Part shown: piece by piece, positions 1 through 8,357 of the stretch
How positions within the stretch are numbered: the stretch's first letter is position 1
How the letters are laid out: the number at the start of each line of letters is the position of its first letter
Assembly (NCBI GenBank): GCA_963705955.1
Contig: CAVPLH010000006.1
Location: 1,116,001-1,180,000, forward strand
Direction: 5' to 3'
DNA length: 64,000 bases
From: WHSW01 sp963705955
Lineage (GTDB): Bacteria > Actinomycetota > Thermoleophilia > Solirubrobacterales > 70-9
The notes under the pieces: generated by a model
Databases searched by the model: none
What the model was told of the DNA's origin: nothing
Seen by the model: only the letters and a program-made list of their open reading frames with translations
Translations under genes and position numbers: made by a program

Positions 1-2
1 GC

Positions 3-944
3 CACGATCGGATCAAGGCGCTCTTCCAGCGCGGGTTCACGCCGAAGCGGATCGCCGAGCACGAGGAGCGGATCCGCGCGATCGTCAACCGGGTGCTCGA
101 CCGGGTCGCCGCGCGCGGCGAGTGCGACCTCGTGCTCGACGTCGCCGGGCCCGTCGTCTCGCGCGTCATCGGCTCGTTCATCGGCACCCCCGAGGAGGAC
201 GACCGCCGCCACGTCGAGGAGACCAACATGGTGCTCGGGTTCGGCGACGAGGAGCTGCGGCCGACCGAGGAGGCGGTGATCGAGATGATCAGCCGCAACT
301 GGGAGGAGACGATGGAGATGGTCGCCGAGCGGCGCGCGAACCCGGGCATGGACGACCTCATGGACGTCCTCGTCCACTCCAAGGTCGACGGCGAGGGGCT
401 CAGCGACGCGGAGATCTTCATGGGCCTCGGCCTGCTCGGGGCGGCGGGCAACGACAGCACCCGATCGGTGTTCACGAGCGGCATGCTCGGCCTGTTCGAG
501 AACCCCGACCAGAAGCGGCTGCTGCTCGACGACCCGACGCTGATCGACGGCGCGGTCGAGGAGCTGCTGCGGATGTACCCGGCGTTCGCACACTTCCGCC
601 GCACCGCCACCCGGGATGTCGAGATGCACGGCAGGACGGTCCGCGCGGGAGACAAGGTGCTGCTCTGGTACGTCTCCTCGAATCGCGACGAGGACGTCTA
701 CGAGGACGGCCAGCGGCTCGACGTCACCAGGGCGCCCGACCACCAGGCGTTCGGCGCCGGGGGTCGGCACTTCTGCCTCGGAGCGGCGCTGGCGCGGCTC
801 GAGATCAGGATGCTGCTCTCGGAGACGCTGCGTCGCTTTCCCGACATCGAGCTCGCCGGCGAGCCGACCAAGGCACGCTCGCTGTTCCTGAACCAGCTGA
901 AGACGCTGCCGGTCCGCTTCACGCCGGAAGCCGCGGCGGCCTAG
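3..944 (+). CDS. Cytochrome P450, 5' end outside the window (CYP124/125-like)
   Basis: The reading frame is open from the window edge, so the start lies upstream; the first in-window GTG (93) is internal. P450 hallmarks are in order: the I-helix oxygen-activation motif AGNDST (about nt 444-461), the K-helix ExxR as EELLR (about nt 558-572) and the haem-thiolate loop FGAGGRHFCLG (about nt 748-780). That loop is one residue longer than the classic FGxGxHxCxG, as in the CYP124/125/142 group, and the C-terminal LNQLKTLPV resembles that group too. The family hydroxylates steroid side chains, methyl-branched lipids or terpenes using ferredoxin-delivered electrons; the substrate here is unknown. No ferredoxin or reductase gene adjoins it on this side. 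Confidence 0.93.
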   Translation, partial: HDRIKALFQRGFTPKRIAEHEERIRAIVNRVLDRVAARGECDLVLDVAGPVVSRVIGSFIGTPEEDDRRHVEETNMVLGFGDEELRPTEEAVIEMISRNWEETMEMVAERRANPGMDDLMDVLVHSKVDGEGLSDAEIFMGLGLLGAAGNDSTRSVFTSGMLGLFENPDQKRLLLDDPTLIDGAVEELLRMYPAFAHFRRTATRDVEMHGRTVRAGDKVLLWYVSSNRDEDVYEDGQRLDVTRAPDHQAFGAGGRHFCLGAALARLEIRMLLSETLRRFPDIELAGEPTKARSLFLNQLKTLPVRFTPEAAAA

Positions 945-953
945 CCGCCGCGG
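931..953. terminator. GC hairpin between convergent genes
   Basis: A perfect 9-bp inverted repeat (CCGCGGCGG / CCGCCGCGG) encloses a 5-nt loop containing the P450 stop codon. It lies between convergent genes, fitting a bidirectional terminator, but there is no U tract, so termination is inferred. Confidence 0.5.
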
Positions 954-962
954 CGGAGCCCG

Positions 963-1577
963 CTAGAGACCCTCGAAGTGCCGCTTCTGGAACGGGCCGT
1001 TGACGAGCCCGGCCTTGACGTCCTTGCTCCAGCCCGGGCCGCTGGCGCCGTCGTCGGGCTGTGAGGTGTCGAAGCGAAGGCCGGCGATCACGACGTAGGC
1101 GTGGCCGGCGTTCGTGTAGACGGTGATCCAGCTTCCCCTGCCACGGGTGCCCCAGCGCTCCAGTGACCCGGAGTCGAGCGGCGAGTCGAGGATGCCGGCG
1201 CCCTTCGGGCCGAGCACGTAGCTGACCGCGCCGGAGCAGTCGTAGCACTGCGAGTGCCAGTGGCCGTGACCTCCGCCGGTGCAGTAGCTGGCGAAGTCGA
1301 TGCTGTTCGCCGCCTTGATCGCGCGCTTCACCTCGATCGGCGCGGAGGACGGCGCGGAGGCGAGCCCGGTGCTGCGCAGCTTCGCCTCGGCGCCGGGAGT
1401 CGGTGGCGGCGCCGGCGGTGCGGTCGTCCCGGTCGGATCCGTGCCCCCGGTCCCGTCGGGGCTGATGCCGCCCGATTCGGCGAGCGCCGACCCGGGGAGC
1501 AGCAGGATCGCGGAGGCCGAGCAGGCGATCGCGGCTACGGCGAGCTTCCGAGCGAAGCATGAGGAGTTCCTGGGCAC
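963..1577 (-). CDS. Secreted NlpC/P60-like peptidoglycan hydrolase
   Basis: A 204-residue protein with a signal peptide (hydrophobic residues 11-31, cleavage likely after ALA-33), a Gly/Thr/Pro-rich linker (about 35-65) and a cysteine-peptidase-like domain. The nucleophile motif YDCSGAVSY places Cys114 before a helix as in NlpC/P60 endopeptidases, and GHAYVVI supplies His159. Such enzymes cut peptide cross-links in the cell wall. The start is GTG 1577, preceded by a purine-rich GGAAAG; the open frame runs further upstream, but that part is riboswitch RNA. The gene is the only one downstream of the c-di-AMP riboswitch, so it is probably switched by that nucleotide, tying wall remodelling to osmotic state. 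No SH3 or LysM wall-binding domain is seen. Confidence 0.85.
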   Translation of the reverse strand: MPRNSSCFARKLAVAAIACSASAILLLPGSALAESGGISPDGTGGTDPTGTTAPPAPPPTPGAEAKLRSTGLASAPSSAPIEVKRAIKAANSIDFASYCTGGGHGHWHSQCYDCSGAVSYVLGPKGAGILDSPLDSGSLERWGTRGRGSWITVYTNAGHAYVVIAGLRFDTSQPDDGASGPGWSKDVKAGLVNGPFQKRHFEGL

Positions 1578-1594
1578 GCTTTCCGTCTCTCTTT

Positions 1595-1718
1595 CCGCCT
1601 GCGGGGTTAGCTGACGGGCTGGCGCTAGAGGAGAAGCGCCCCTACCTCGGAGGGTAGGTTGGCCCCAACACTTGGGTCCCCCGCTCTCCGCTTCTGCAAG
1701 CGGAGATTCGGCAACGGG
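1595..1718 (-). promoter_or_regulatory. c-di-AMP riboswitch (ydaO-yuaA type)
   Basis: Read on the minus strand, the leader of the hydrolase gene carries the invariant blocks of the ydaO class in order: a short hairpin (CTCCGCTTGCAGAAGCGGAG), then GCGGGGGACCCAA, TTGGGG, GGTAGGGG and finally CCGTCAGCTAACCCCGC. This ydaO core is known to bind cyclic di-AMP and usually turns expression off. Its 3' edge is only about 18 nt from the GTG start, so occlusion of translation is as likely as attenuation; no separate terminator stem with a U tract is visible. In actinobacteria this RNA typically precedes resuscitation or wall-hydrolase genes, matching the gene here. Confidence 0.9.
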
Positions 1719-1857
1719 TTCAAACGAACTCGCGGCAGCATACAGATACGACAGGTCGAGGCTGCATCCTCCCTGTCGGCGGAACTCCGACAAGGGTCTC
1801 CGAGAGCCCCCGGGAGGGCCCGCCCGACACGCGCACGGACTAGGCTCCCGAGCCCGC

Positions 1858-3174
1858 GTGCCCACCCTTCCCCGCTTGCCGCTGGTGCCCGATCCGCTCC
1901 GCAGGATCGAGGTCCCGCGGGACCTCGAAGCCGTGACGACCGCCGGCGCCGAGGCGAACCCGGAGGCGGCGGGGATCGACGCCGACGTCGTCGATCAGAT
2001 CTGGAGCTCCGCGGTCGACCTCTACCGCGCCGGCGTCCACCCGGCGCTTGCGCTCTGCCTGCGGCGCGACGGCCACGTGGTGATCGACCGCGCGATCGGC
2101 CACGCACGCGGCAACGGCCCGGCCGACCGGGACGACACCGAGGACGTCCTGGTGACCACCGAGACGCCGTTCTGCGTCTACTCGACCTCGAAGGCGGTCA
2201 CGGCGATGGTCGTTCACGTCCTCGACGAGGGCGGGGCACTCTCGATCGACGACCGCGTCGCCGACCACATCCCCGAGTACGCCCGCCACGGCAAGGGCGA
2301 GATCACGATCGGACAGGTGCTGTCGCACCGGGCCGGCGTCCCGCGCCTGCCGCGCGACGCGTTCGACCTCGACCGGCTCGACGATCGCGAGTTCCTGACC
2401 GAGATGATCTGCGACGCCGAACCGGCCTCGGCACCCGGGAAGCTGCTCGCCTACCACGCGGTCTCGGGCGGCTTCATCCTCGGTGAGATCGTCGCGCGGG
2501 TAACCGGAATGACGATCCGCGACGTGCTCGTCGAGCGGATCCTCGATCCGCTCGGGTTCCGCTGGATGAACTACGGCGTCCGGCCCGAGCAGCTGCCCGA
2601 GGTCGGGCTCAGCTACCCGACCGGGCCGCCGATGCTGCCGCCGCTCTCGACGATCGTCACCCGGGCACTCGGGCAGCCGCTCGAGCGGGTCGTCGAGCTT
2701 TCCAACGATCCGCGTTTTCTGACCGCGATCGTCCCCTCGGCGAACGTCGTCACGAGCGCGAACGAGCTCTCACGCTTCTTCGAGATCTTCCGCCGCGGAG
2801 GCGAGCTCGACGGGGTCCGGGTGATCGGGCCGCGAGCCCTGCGCCGCGCGCTGACCGAGCAATCGCACCTCGAGATCGACCTCTCGCTGCTGTTCCCGAC
2901 CCGGTTCAGCTACGGGATGATGCTCGGCGCCCAGCTGATCAGCCTCTACGGCCGCGATACCCAGGCCGCCTTCGGCCACCTCGGGCTGATCAACATCATC
3001 GGCTGGGCCGACCCCGAGCGCGGCATCTCGGGGGCCCTGGTGACCAGCGGTAAGCCGGTCCTCTACCCGGAGCTGCCGCGCTTCTACGGGGTCATGCAGG
3101 GGATCGCCTCCCGCGTCCCGAAGGTCGAGCGGGCGCGGATCGCGGAGCCGTTCGCGAGCGATCCCCCGCCCTAG
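1858..3174 (+). CDS. Beta-lactamase-fold serine hydrolase (class C/esterase type)
   Basis: About 438 residues with the penicillin-binding-protein/beta-lactamase catalytic motif SxxK as STSK (Ser109, Lys112, counted from GTG 1858) followed by the usual helix, an LSHRAGVP block and a YHAVSGG segment in the place of the YxN motif. The C-terminal FGHLGLINIIGWADPE resembles the HxG block of esterase EstB-type enzymes. These proteins are mostly esterases or D-aminopeptidases rather than antibiotic-resistance enzymes; substrate unknown. No signal peptide is evident, suggesting a cytoplasmic enzyme. The frame is open back to 1672, but that overlaps the opposite-strand riboswitch; GTG 1858 or GTG 1885 are the plausible starts and neither has a strong ribosome site. 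Confidence 0.85.
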   Translation: MPTLPRLPLVPDPLRRIEVPRDLEAVTTAGAEANPEAAGIDADVVDQIWSSAVDLYRAGVHPALALCLRRDGHVVIDRAIGHARGNGPADRDDTEDVLVTTETPFCVYSTSKAVTAMVVHVLDEGGALSIDDRVADHIPEYARHGKGEITIGQVLSHRAGVPRLPRDAFDLDRLDDREFLTEMICDAEPASAPGKLLAYHAVSGGFILGEIVARVTGMTIRDVLVERILDPLGFRWMNYGVRPEQLPEVGLSYPTGPPMLPPLSTIVTRALGQPLERVVELSNDPRFLTAIVPSANVVTSANELSRFFEIFRRGGELDGVRVIGPRALRRALTEQSHLEIDLSLLFPTRFSYGMMLGAQLISLYGRDTQAAFGHLGLINIIGWADPERGISGALVTSGKPVLYPELPRFYGVMQGIASRVPKVERARIAEPFASDPPP

Positions 3175-3189
3175 CGGCGCTGCGAACTT

Positions 3190-3220
3190 GTTGCGTCAGC
3201 GCAACTTCGTGGGATAGAGT
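3190..3220 (+). promoter_or_regulatory. Promoter with palindromic operator for the copper operon
   Basis: A perfect inverted repeat GTTGCG-TCAG-CGCAAC (3190-3205) overlaps a -35-like TTGCGT (3191-3196); 18 nt later comes a -10-like TAGAGT (3215-3220). An operator on the -35 box implies repression. The binding protein is not encoded next to it. Confidence 0.5.
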
Positions 3221-3279
3221 GCATTAGGGGAGCAGGAACAGTTAGGGGGCAGGAATAGCCAGCTATTGAGAGGAAGAGG

Positions 3280-4615
3280 ATGAGTCGGAGGGTCGGTGTC
3301 CGCGGAGTGCTGTTCGCGCTCGTCGCAGCCGCAGTCCTCGTGCCCGCGGGCACGGCGACCGCGAAGAAGAAGCAACTCGAGGTCTGCAAGCACGGTTGCC
3401 AGTACCGGACGATCCAGGCCGCGGTCGACCATTCCGGCAAGAACGCGACGATCAACGTCAGGCCCGGCACCTACCGGGAGGGCGTCGTCGCGAACGGGCA
3501 TCGCCACGACGGGATCACGATCCAGGGGACGAAGAAGGACGCGAGGAAGGTCGTCCTTCAGGGCAACAACGCCAAGGATCCGGACGGTCAGCCCGCCAAC
3601 AACGGGATCGAGACCCTCGGCGTCGACGACGTCACGATCCGCAACATGACGGCGACCCACTATCTCGCCAACGGCTTCCACGTCGTCGACTGCAAGGGAT
3701 ACCTGATGGACAACCTGCGCGCCTCGTTCAACCGCGCGTACGGGCTCTTCTCCTTCAACTGCAAGGGCGGGCGGATGACCGACTCGGTCGGCTGGGGCCA
3801 GGGCGACTCGGCCTACTACGTCGGCGAGACGCCGGCGCAGAAGAAGCCGAAGTGGACGAAGCTCGACCATCTCGACGGCCACGAGAACGTGCTCGGCTAC
3901 TCGGGCACGAACTCGAAGTACGTGAAGATCACGAAGTCGAACTTCTACAACAACGGCGCCGGCGTGGTCCCGAACACGCTCGACTCGGAGCGCTTCGAGC
4001 CGACCGCCAACGGGATCATCAAGAACAACAACATCTTCTGGAACAACTTCAACTACTTCCTGCCGAGTTCGCGCGTCAAGACCGTCTCGAGCGGCCTCGG
4101 AACGGTCGAGGGGATCGGCACGATCCAGTACCCGACCGGGGTCGGCGTGGTTCTGCTCGGAGCCGATGGCTGGGTCGTTCGCGACAACCAGATCTTCGGC
4201 AACTTCAAGTGGGGAGGCGCGGTGGTGACGGACCCGTTCAACGAGGGCGACGACGCGATCAGCCGCAACAACCAGTTCATCAACAACCAGATGGGCCGCG
4301 GCGGCACCGACCCGAACGGCTACGACTTCTTCACCGACGGCGCGGGCAGCGCCAACTGCTACTCCGGGAACCAGAGCTCGACCTTCGACCCGAGCAGCAC
4401 GGCGACCGACGCCCAGCTGTATCCGGGTTGCCCGGCGCCCCCCGGCACCGGCGGCAGCGGCACCAGTGCCGGTGACCCGTCGCAGTTCGGCCGAGCTCGC
4501 CTCGTACGTGACTGCGGCCCCGCCCGAGACCCAGGAGTGCTCGTGGACCAAGCACGAGCATCCCGGATTCAAGAAGTACAAGCCCCTGAACCTCGAGGGA
4601 GTGAGTTGTCCATGA
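3280..4615 (+). CDS. Secreted right-handed beta-helix protein (frameshifted near its 3' end)
   Basis: A signal peptide (residues 1-28) is followed by TIQAAVDHSGKNATINVRPG, the typical opening of a parallel beta-helix, and many Asn-rich rungs (IKNNNIFWNNF, VRDNQIFGN, SRNNQFINNQ). Beta-helix proteins bind or cleave polysaccharides, or, as NosD, assist copper-enzyme assembly; the downstream copper genes make the second reading attractive but unproven. At 4489-4492 one extra base shifts the frame. Removing it gives a tail ending in NLEGVSCP and a TGA (4613-4615) that overlaps the next ATG by ATGA. As sequenced, the gene is fused to the cupredoxin through about 30 nonsense residues. The start at 3280 has a strong ribosome site, GAGGAAGAGG. 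Confidence 0.8.
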
Positions 4616-5010
4616 AGAACCGAGCACTGATCTGCGCGGCGCTGGCCGCGACCGCCGTCGCGGTGGTCGCCGTCCCCGCCTTCGGCGGTGCCGAGGCGAA
4701 GCGGGCGACGACGAACGTCACGGTCAACGACGACTACTTCGCATGCGGCAAGTGCACCGGGACGTTGCCGGTGAAGCTGAAGGTGAAGAAGAACGCGAAG
4801 GTGAACTGGGTCTGGTCGTCCAGCAACACCGACACCCACAACGTCGTGCTCACGAAGGGGCCGAAGGGTGTCAAGAAGAGCGACTTTAAGTCGGGCAACT
4901 ACGCGATCGGCGGCAAGTTCAAGCGCAAGTTCGAGAAGATCGGCACCTACGACTTCGTCTGCACCTTCCACAAGACGGTGATGAAGATGGAGCTCAAGGT
5001 CAAGAAGTAG
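4612..5010 (+). CDS. Small secreted cupredoxin (type-1 copper protein)
   Basis: A 132-residue protein: signal peptide (residues 1-29) plus one cupredoxin domain. Likely type-1 copper ligands are His76 (DTHNVV), Cys117 and His120 (FVCTFH) and Met124 or Met126. An additional CGKC pair (Cys45, Cys48) may form a disulfide. The domain is Lys-rich, suggesting a docking surface for an acidic partner. It overlaps the beta-helix gene's true stop by ATGA and precedes the multicopper oxidase by 18 bp, so the three are translationally linked and the protein probably passes electrons to or from that oxidase outside the membrane. Confidence 0.88.
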   Translation: MKNRALICAALAATAVAVVAVPAFGGAEAKRATTNVTVNDDYFACGKCTGTLPVKLKVKKNAKVNWVWSSSNTDTHNVVLTKGPKGVKKSDFKSGNYAIGGKFKRKFEKIGTYDFVCTFHKTVMKMELKVKK

Positions 5011-5028
5011 CCGGGAGCCGGGCCCCTC

Positions 5029-6118
5029 ATGGACATGCAGCCGTTCGGACGCCGCGAGCTCTTCGCAGGGACGGGCGGGGTCTTCCTCTGCACGCTCGCC
5101 GGGCAGAAGGTGTTCACCGACGGCGGCGAGGCGGACCTGAAGAAGCTCGCCGCCGACGTTCCCGTGCCGCCGAAGGTGAAGGCCGCCGCGGCGGCCGGCG
5201 CGACCACCGGCTCGGCGGCGACCGCGACCCTCGCCAGTGCGTCCGGCGCCCGCCGCGAGTACTGGATCAAGGCTGAGCCGGCGCGCTGGAACATCGTCCC
5301 CACCGGCCGCGACGGGATGATGGACAAGAAGGTCAAGGGCAAGACGAAGTTCACGGCGTATGCCTACCGGCCGTACTCGGCCGGGTTCGCGGCGCCGATC
5401 GGGCCGCCGACGATCCCGGGGCCGGTGATCGAGGCCGAGATCGGCGACACCGTGGTGGTCAACTTCCAGAACACCGTCGACGTCCCGGTGACGATCCACC
5501 CCCACGGGATCTTCTACTCCCAGGAGATGGACGGCGCATACCGGGGCCGGCACACCGACCCCGGCGGTTTCGTGCAGAAGAAGCAGACCTTCCAGTACGT
5601 CTGGGAGGCCCGCGAGGGGACCGAGGGGGCCTGGCTGTACCACGACCACGGGCCGATGGACCCGATGCCCGTCTACAAGGGGCTGTTCGGCCCGTTGCTC
5701 GTGCGGGCGGCCGGGGCGACGCCACCGACCCGGGAGTTCTGCCTCGCCTTCCACTCGTTCCTGCCGCCGGCGACCGGGCTCCAGACCGCCTTCTATTGCA
5801 TAAACGGCTACGCGTACGCGGGGAACACGCCGACCCTGCAGGCGAACATCGGCGACGACGTCGCCTTCCACGTCTTCGCGATCGACAACGACTTCCACAC
5901 CTTCCACATCCACGGCCACCGCTGGGTCGACCCGAGCGGGACCGTGATCGACAACGAGACGCTCGGCCCGGGCGACTCGATCACGGCTTCGTTCGTCGAG
6001 GACAACCCGGGCCGCTGGTTCTATCACTGCCACGTGTTCAGCCATCTGCACCAGGGAATGAACGGTTGGTACGTCGTCAGCTCAGCCGCGGCGCTGGCGG
6101 TCGGACTGGTGCTCGTAG
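5029..6118 (+). CDS. Two-domain multicopper oxidase (small-laccase type)
   Basis: The copper-cluster ligands appear in order: HPHG (His157, His159), HDHG (His205, His207), HTFHIHGH (His290, His293, His295) and HCHVFSHLHQGM (His333, Cys334, His335, His339, Met344). Two cupredoxin domains of this size match two-domain laccases or related oxidases that oxidise phenols or metals and reduce O2 to water. The N-terminus (GRREL then a hydrophobic stretch) could be a twin-arginine signal. In the sequence as given the frame runs on to 6810 through a second signal-like segment, which I read as the start of a separate gene fused by a one-base insertion near 6081-6086. Without that base this frame would stop at the TAG at 6116-6118. 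Confidence 0.82.
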
Positions 6119-6810
6119 GCGGCCTCGCGATCGCCCCCGGCGCCGAGGCCGCGAACCGGCGGATCTCGATCTCGAACTACCAGTGGTCGAACGAGGACGT
6201 CCAGGTCGACCTCGGCGAGCACGTCACCTGGTACTGGGTCGGACCGGACGTCGTCCACTCGGTGACCGGCGACTCGCCGAACTCGCTGGGGCTCGACTCC
6301 GACCCCGGCAACAACCTGCCCCAGCACCCGGTCGGCGACAGCTTCGAGCTCAGCTTCGACCAGCCCGGGACGTACTCGTTTCGCTGCAAGCTGCACAGCT
6401 CGGTCAGGGGCACCGTGACCGTCTCCTCGACGCCCGGCGATCCGCAGGCCGAGCCCGACCCCGTTCCGGCGAACAAGGTCGACCTGAAGGCGCCGAAGAT
6501 CCGCGATCTGGCGCTCGCCGGTAACCCGCTGCGCGGCCGCGGCGGCCAGCTTCGGTTCGCGCTCGGGGAGCGCTCGAAGATCGACGCCGACTACTACCGC
6601 CTCCGCCGCCACGGCCCCCGGACCTACGCCGGCTGGGACAGGTGGAGCGCCTACGTCGGCTACAACGAGATCCGGTTCGGCGGACGTGGGAAGCACTTCG
6701 ACGCCGAGCCGGGCCGCTACCTCGCGCTGCTGCGCGCCACCGACCGCCAGAACAACACCGGCAAGCCGCGCTCGGTCCGGTTCGCGATCCGTCCTCCGAA
6801 GAAGCGCTAG
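6066..6810 (+). CDS. Secreted plastocyanin-like protein, apparently fused to the oxidase by an indel
   Basis: Downstream of the oxidase lies a perfect signal-peptide core (AAALAVGLVLVGGL, ending APGAEA), then a cupredoxin domain with His (VVHSV), Cys and His (FRCKLH) and a roughly 115-residue C-terminal domain with a second beta-sandwich look. A TTG at 6066, 8 nt after AGGGA, opens a frame encoding MVRRQLS, a fitting positive N-region; one extra base then shifts it into the observed frame. No Met follows the CxxH ligand pair, so the axial ligand is missing or different. Alternatively this is a true three-cupredoxin fusion with an internal membrane segment; that is less likely given the other indels. 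Confidence 0.6.
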
Positions 6811-6831
6811 GGGCCGCTCCCCGCGCGCCGA

Positions 6832-6874
6832 AAACCCCACTCTCGACCGCCCCCGGGCCGAGACGGTGAGGTTT
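6832..6874. terminator. Imperfect hairpin between convergent genes
   Basis: AAAACCCCACTCTCG pairs imperfectly with CGAGACGGTGAGGTTT around a GC-rich loop, with A-rich and T-rich flanks, between convergent genes. It fits a bidirectional terminator. Confidence 0.45.
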
Positions 6875-6892
6875 GCGGACCGCCGGCGCCGC

Positions 6893-8278
6893 TTACCCCA
6901 CCTGGTGCTTGAGGAACCGGACCAGGTTGAGCAGGAACGCGTTCTTGTCGGCCGAGGCCGCGAGCGGGTCGATGTGGGCGTAGGTCTGCGGCTTCGAGAC
7001 CAGCCTCAGGTCCTTGTTGGGGACGCCTGACTGCTTCGCCAGCTGCTTCGCCGCGTTGATCACCCGGTTCTGGCCGTTCGCGTAGCCGAGCGAGGTCTGG
7101 AACGCGTAGATCGGCAGGTTCACCTCGTCGCCGTGGATCGCGTCGTCGCCGAGCACCTGCTGGGCGGGGTTCGCGATCCCGTTGTTGACCGCGCTCGAAT
7201 CGAGCGAGAGGCGGCGCGGGTGATACCAGGCAGTGCCGTCCATCCCGGGAATCCCCGAGAACACCTTCGCCGCCCGCTCGACCGTTCCGAGCTCGCCGTT
7301 CGCCCAGTCGCGCGGGTCGCCGCTTGCCGCCAGCCCGCCGATGTGGACCTGGACCAGCGCCAGGCTCGCGGGCCCGGTGTCGGTATCGAGCGCGTAGCCG
7401 TACTGGGCGCGGTTGGTGACCGGCACCGGCGGGACCAGGTTCGCCGGTGCGAGCGGCCACGACCCGAAGATCGACTCGCCGGTCGGGTCCTCGAGCGCGG
7501 TCGTCGACCCGGTCGCGTTGAAGACGCCGGCGGCCCAGGGCAGCCCGAGCCCGACGAGGTCGAGGAACGGCGACTGGCCCTGCAGCTGCTGGAGCGAGGC
7601 GCTCGCCTGCTCGGCGCTCGGGGGCGTCCCGCCGAGCGAGCCGCCGTCGATGAACACGAGCCCCGAGAGGCCCTTGGCACCCGGCTTGCCGTTGAAGTCC
7701 CAGCTTGCGTACGCGGTCGTGATCGAGCCGCCGAGCGAGTGCCCCCCGAGGACGACGCTGCGACCCCGCTTGCCCGCCGCCTTGACGACCCTGCGGACGT
7801 CGTGGACCGCGACGTTCATCCCCCACTCGCGCGCGAACGGCACCGAGCTCTCGGGTACCGGATCGAAGTGCGGGCTGACGCTCGGGTCGTTGAGCCAGCC
7901 CAGGTAGTAGTCGAACAGCTGCCGGGAGTCGATCTCCCCGGCGATCGCGCGATCGAGCATCGAGTGGTCCTCGAGCAGGTTCTCGCGGCGTTCGACCGAC
8001 CACACCTGATAGTCAGGCAGCTGATCGATGATCGACGAGGCGAGCGGCCTGAAGTAGGCGGCGCCGCCCGAGGTCCCGGTGACGAGGACGAGGACGTGAT
8101 CGGCCTTCTCGCGCCCCTGCTTGAGCACCTGGACCTTGTTCAGCTCCGGCGGCGTTCCCGGCGCCGCGAAGCCGCCCATCGTCGTGACCCGATACTTGGC
8201 GCTCGCCGAGGTCGACGCGAACAGGGCCACCGCGACGAGTCCCAGCGCGACCAGGACCGCTCGCGTCCTCCCTCTCAT
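6893..8278 (-). CDS. Secreted alpha/beta-hydrolase
   Basis: A 461-residue protein with a signal peptide (residues 1-27, ending ASA) and an alpha/beta-hydrolase fold. VLVLVTGTSGG gives the oxyanion-hole strand, GGHSLGGS the nucleophile elbow (Ser181), FIDGG a strand after it, and the C-terminal TYAHIDPL the probable catalytic His. Length and layout suit an esterase or lipase with a large cap. The start ATG 8278 directly follows GGCGGGAG; ATG 8299 is an alternative. The gene stands alone between convergent and divergent neighbours. Substrate unknown. Confidence 0.8.
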   Translation of the reverse strand: MRGRTRAVLVALGLVAVALFASTSASAKYRVTTMGGFAAPGTPPELNKVQVLKQGREKADHVLVLVTGTSGGAAYFRPLASSIIDQLPDYQVWSVERRENLLEDHSMLDRAIAGEIDSRQLFDYYLGWLNDPSVSPHFDPVPESSVPFAREWGMNVAVHDVRRVVKAAGKRGRSVVLGGHSLGGSITTAYASWDFNGKPGAKGLSGLVFIDGGSLGGTPPSAEQASASLQQLQGQSPFLDLVGLGLPWAAGVFNATGSTTALEDPTGESIFGSWPLAPANLVPPVPVTNRAQYGYALDTDTGPASLALVQVHIGGLAASGDPRDWANGELGTVERAAKVFSGIPGMDGTAWYHPRRLSLDSSAVNNGIANPAQQVLGDDAIHGDEVNLPIYAFQTSLGYANGQNRVINAAKQLAKQSGVPNKDLRLVSKPQTYAHIDPLAASADKNAFLLNLVRFLKHQVG

Positions 8279-8357
8279 CTCCCGCCCGCTCTGACGCATC
8301 CCGTGCCGGCCCCAATCTAGCCGACCGGGACGGCCGCGGCCTTTTACCGTAGGCGCG

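Noticed and set aside
1672..1857. N-terminal extension of the beta-lactamase-like protein to 1672
   Set aside because: It would be coded by the complement of the riboswitch and has no ribosome site or family similarity.
3280..5010. A single beta-helix/cupredoxin fusion protein
   Set aside because: The linker is nonsense; dropping one base near 4490 gives a clean end and an ATGA overlap with the cupredoxin, which has its own signal peptide.
3196..6051. A 951-codon minus-strand open frame
   Set aside because: It mirrors the copper operon; composition (Val/Arg/Asp/Leu shadows) and lack of motifs mark it as antisense noise in GC-rich DNA.
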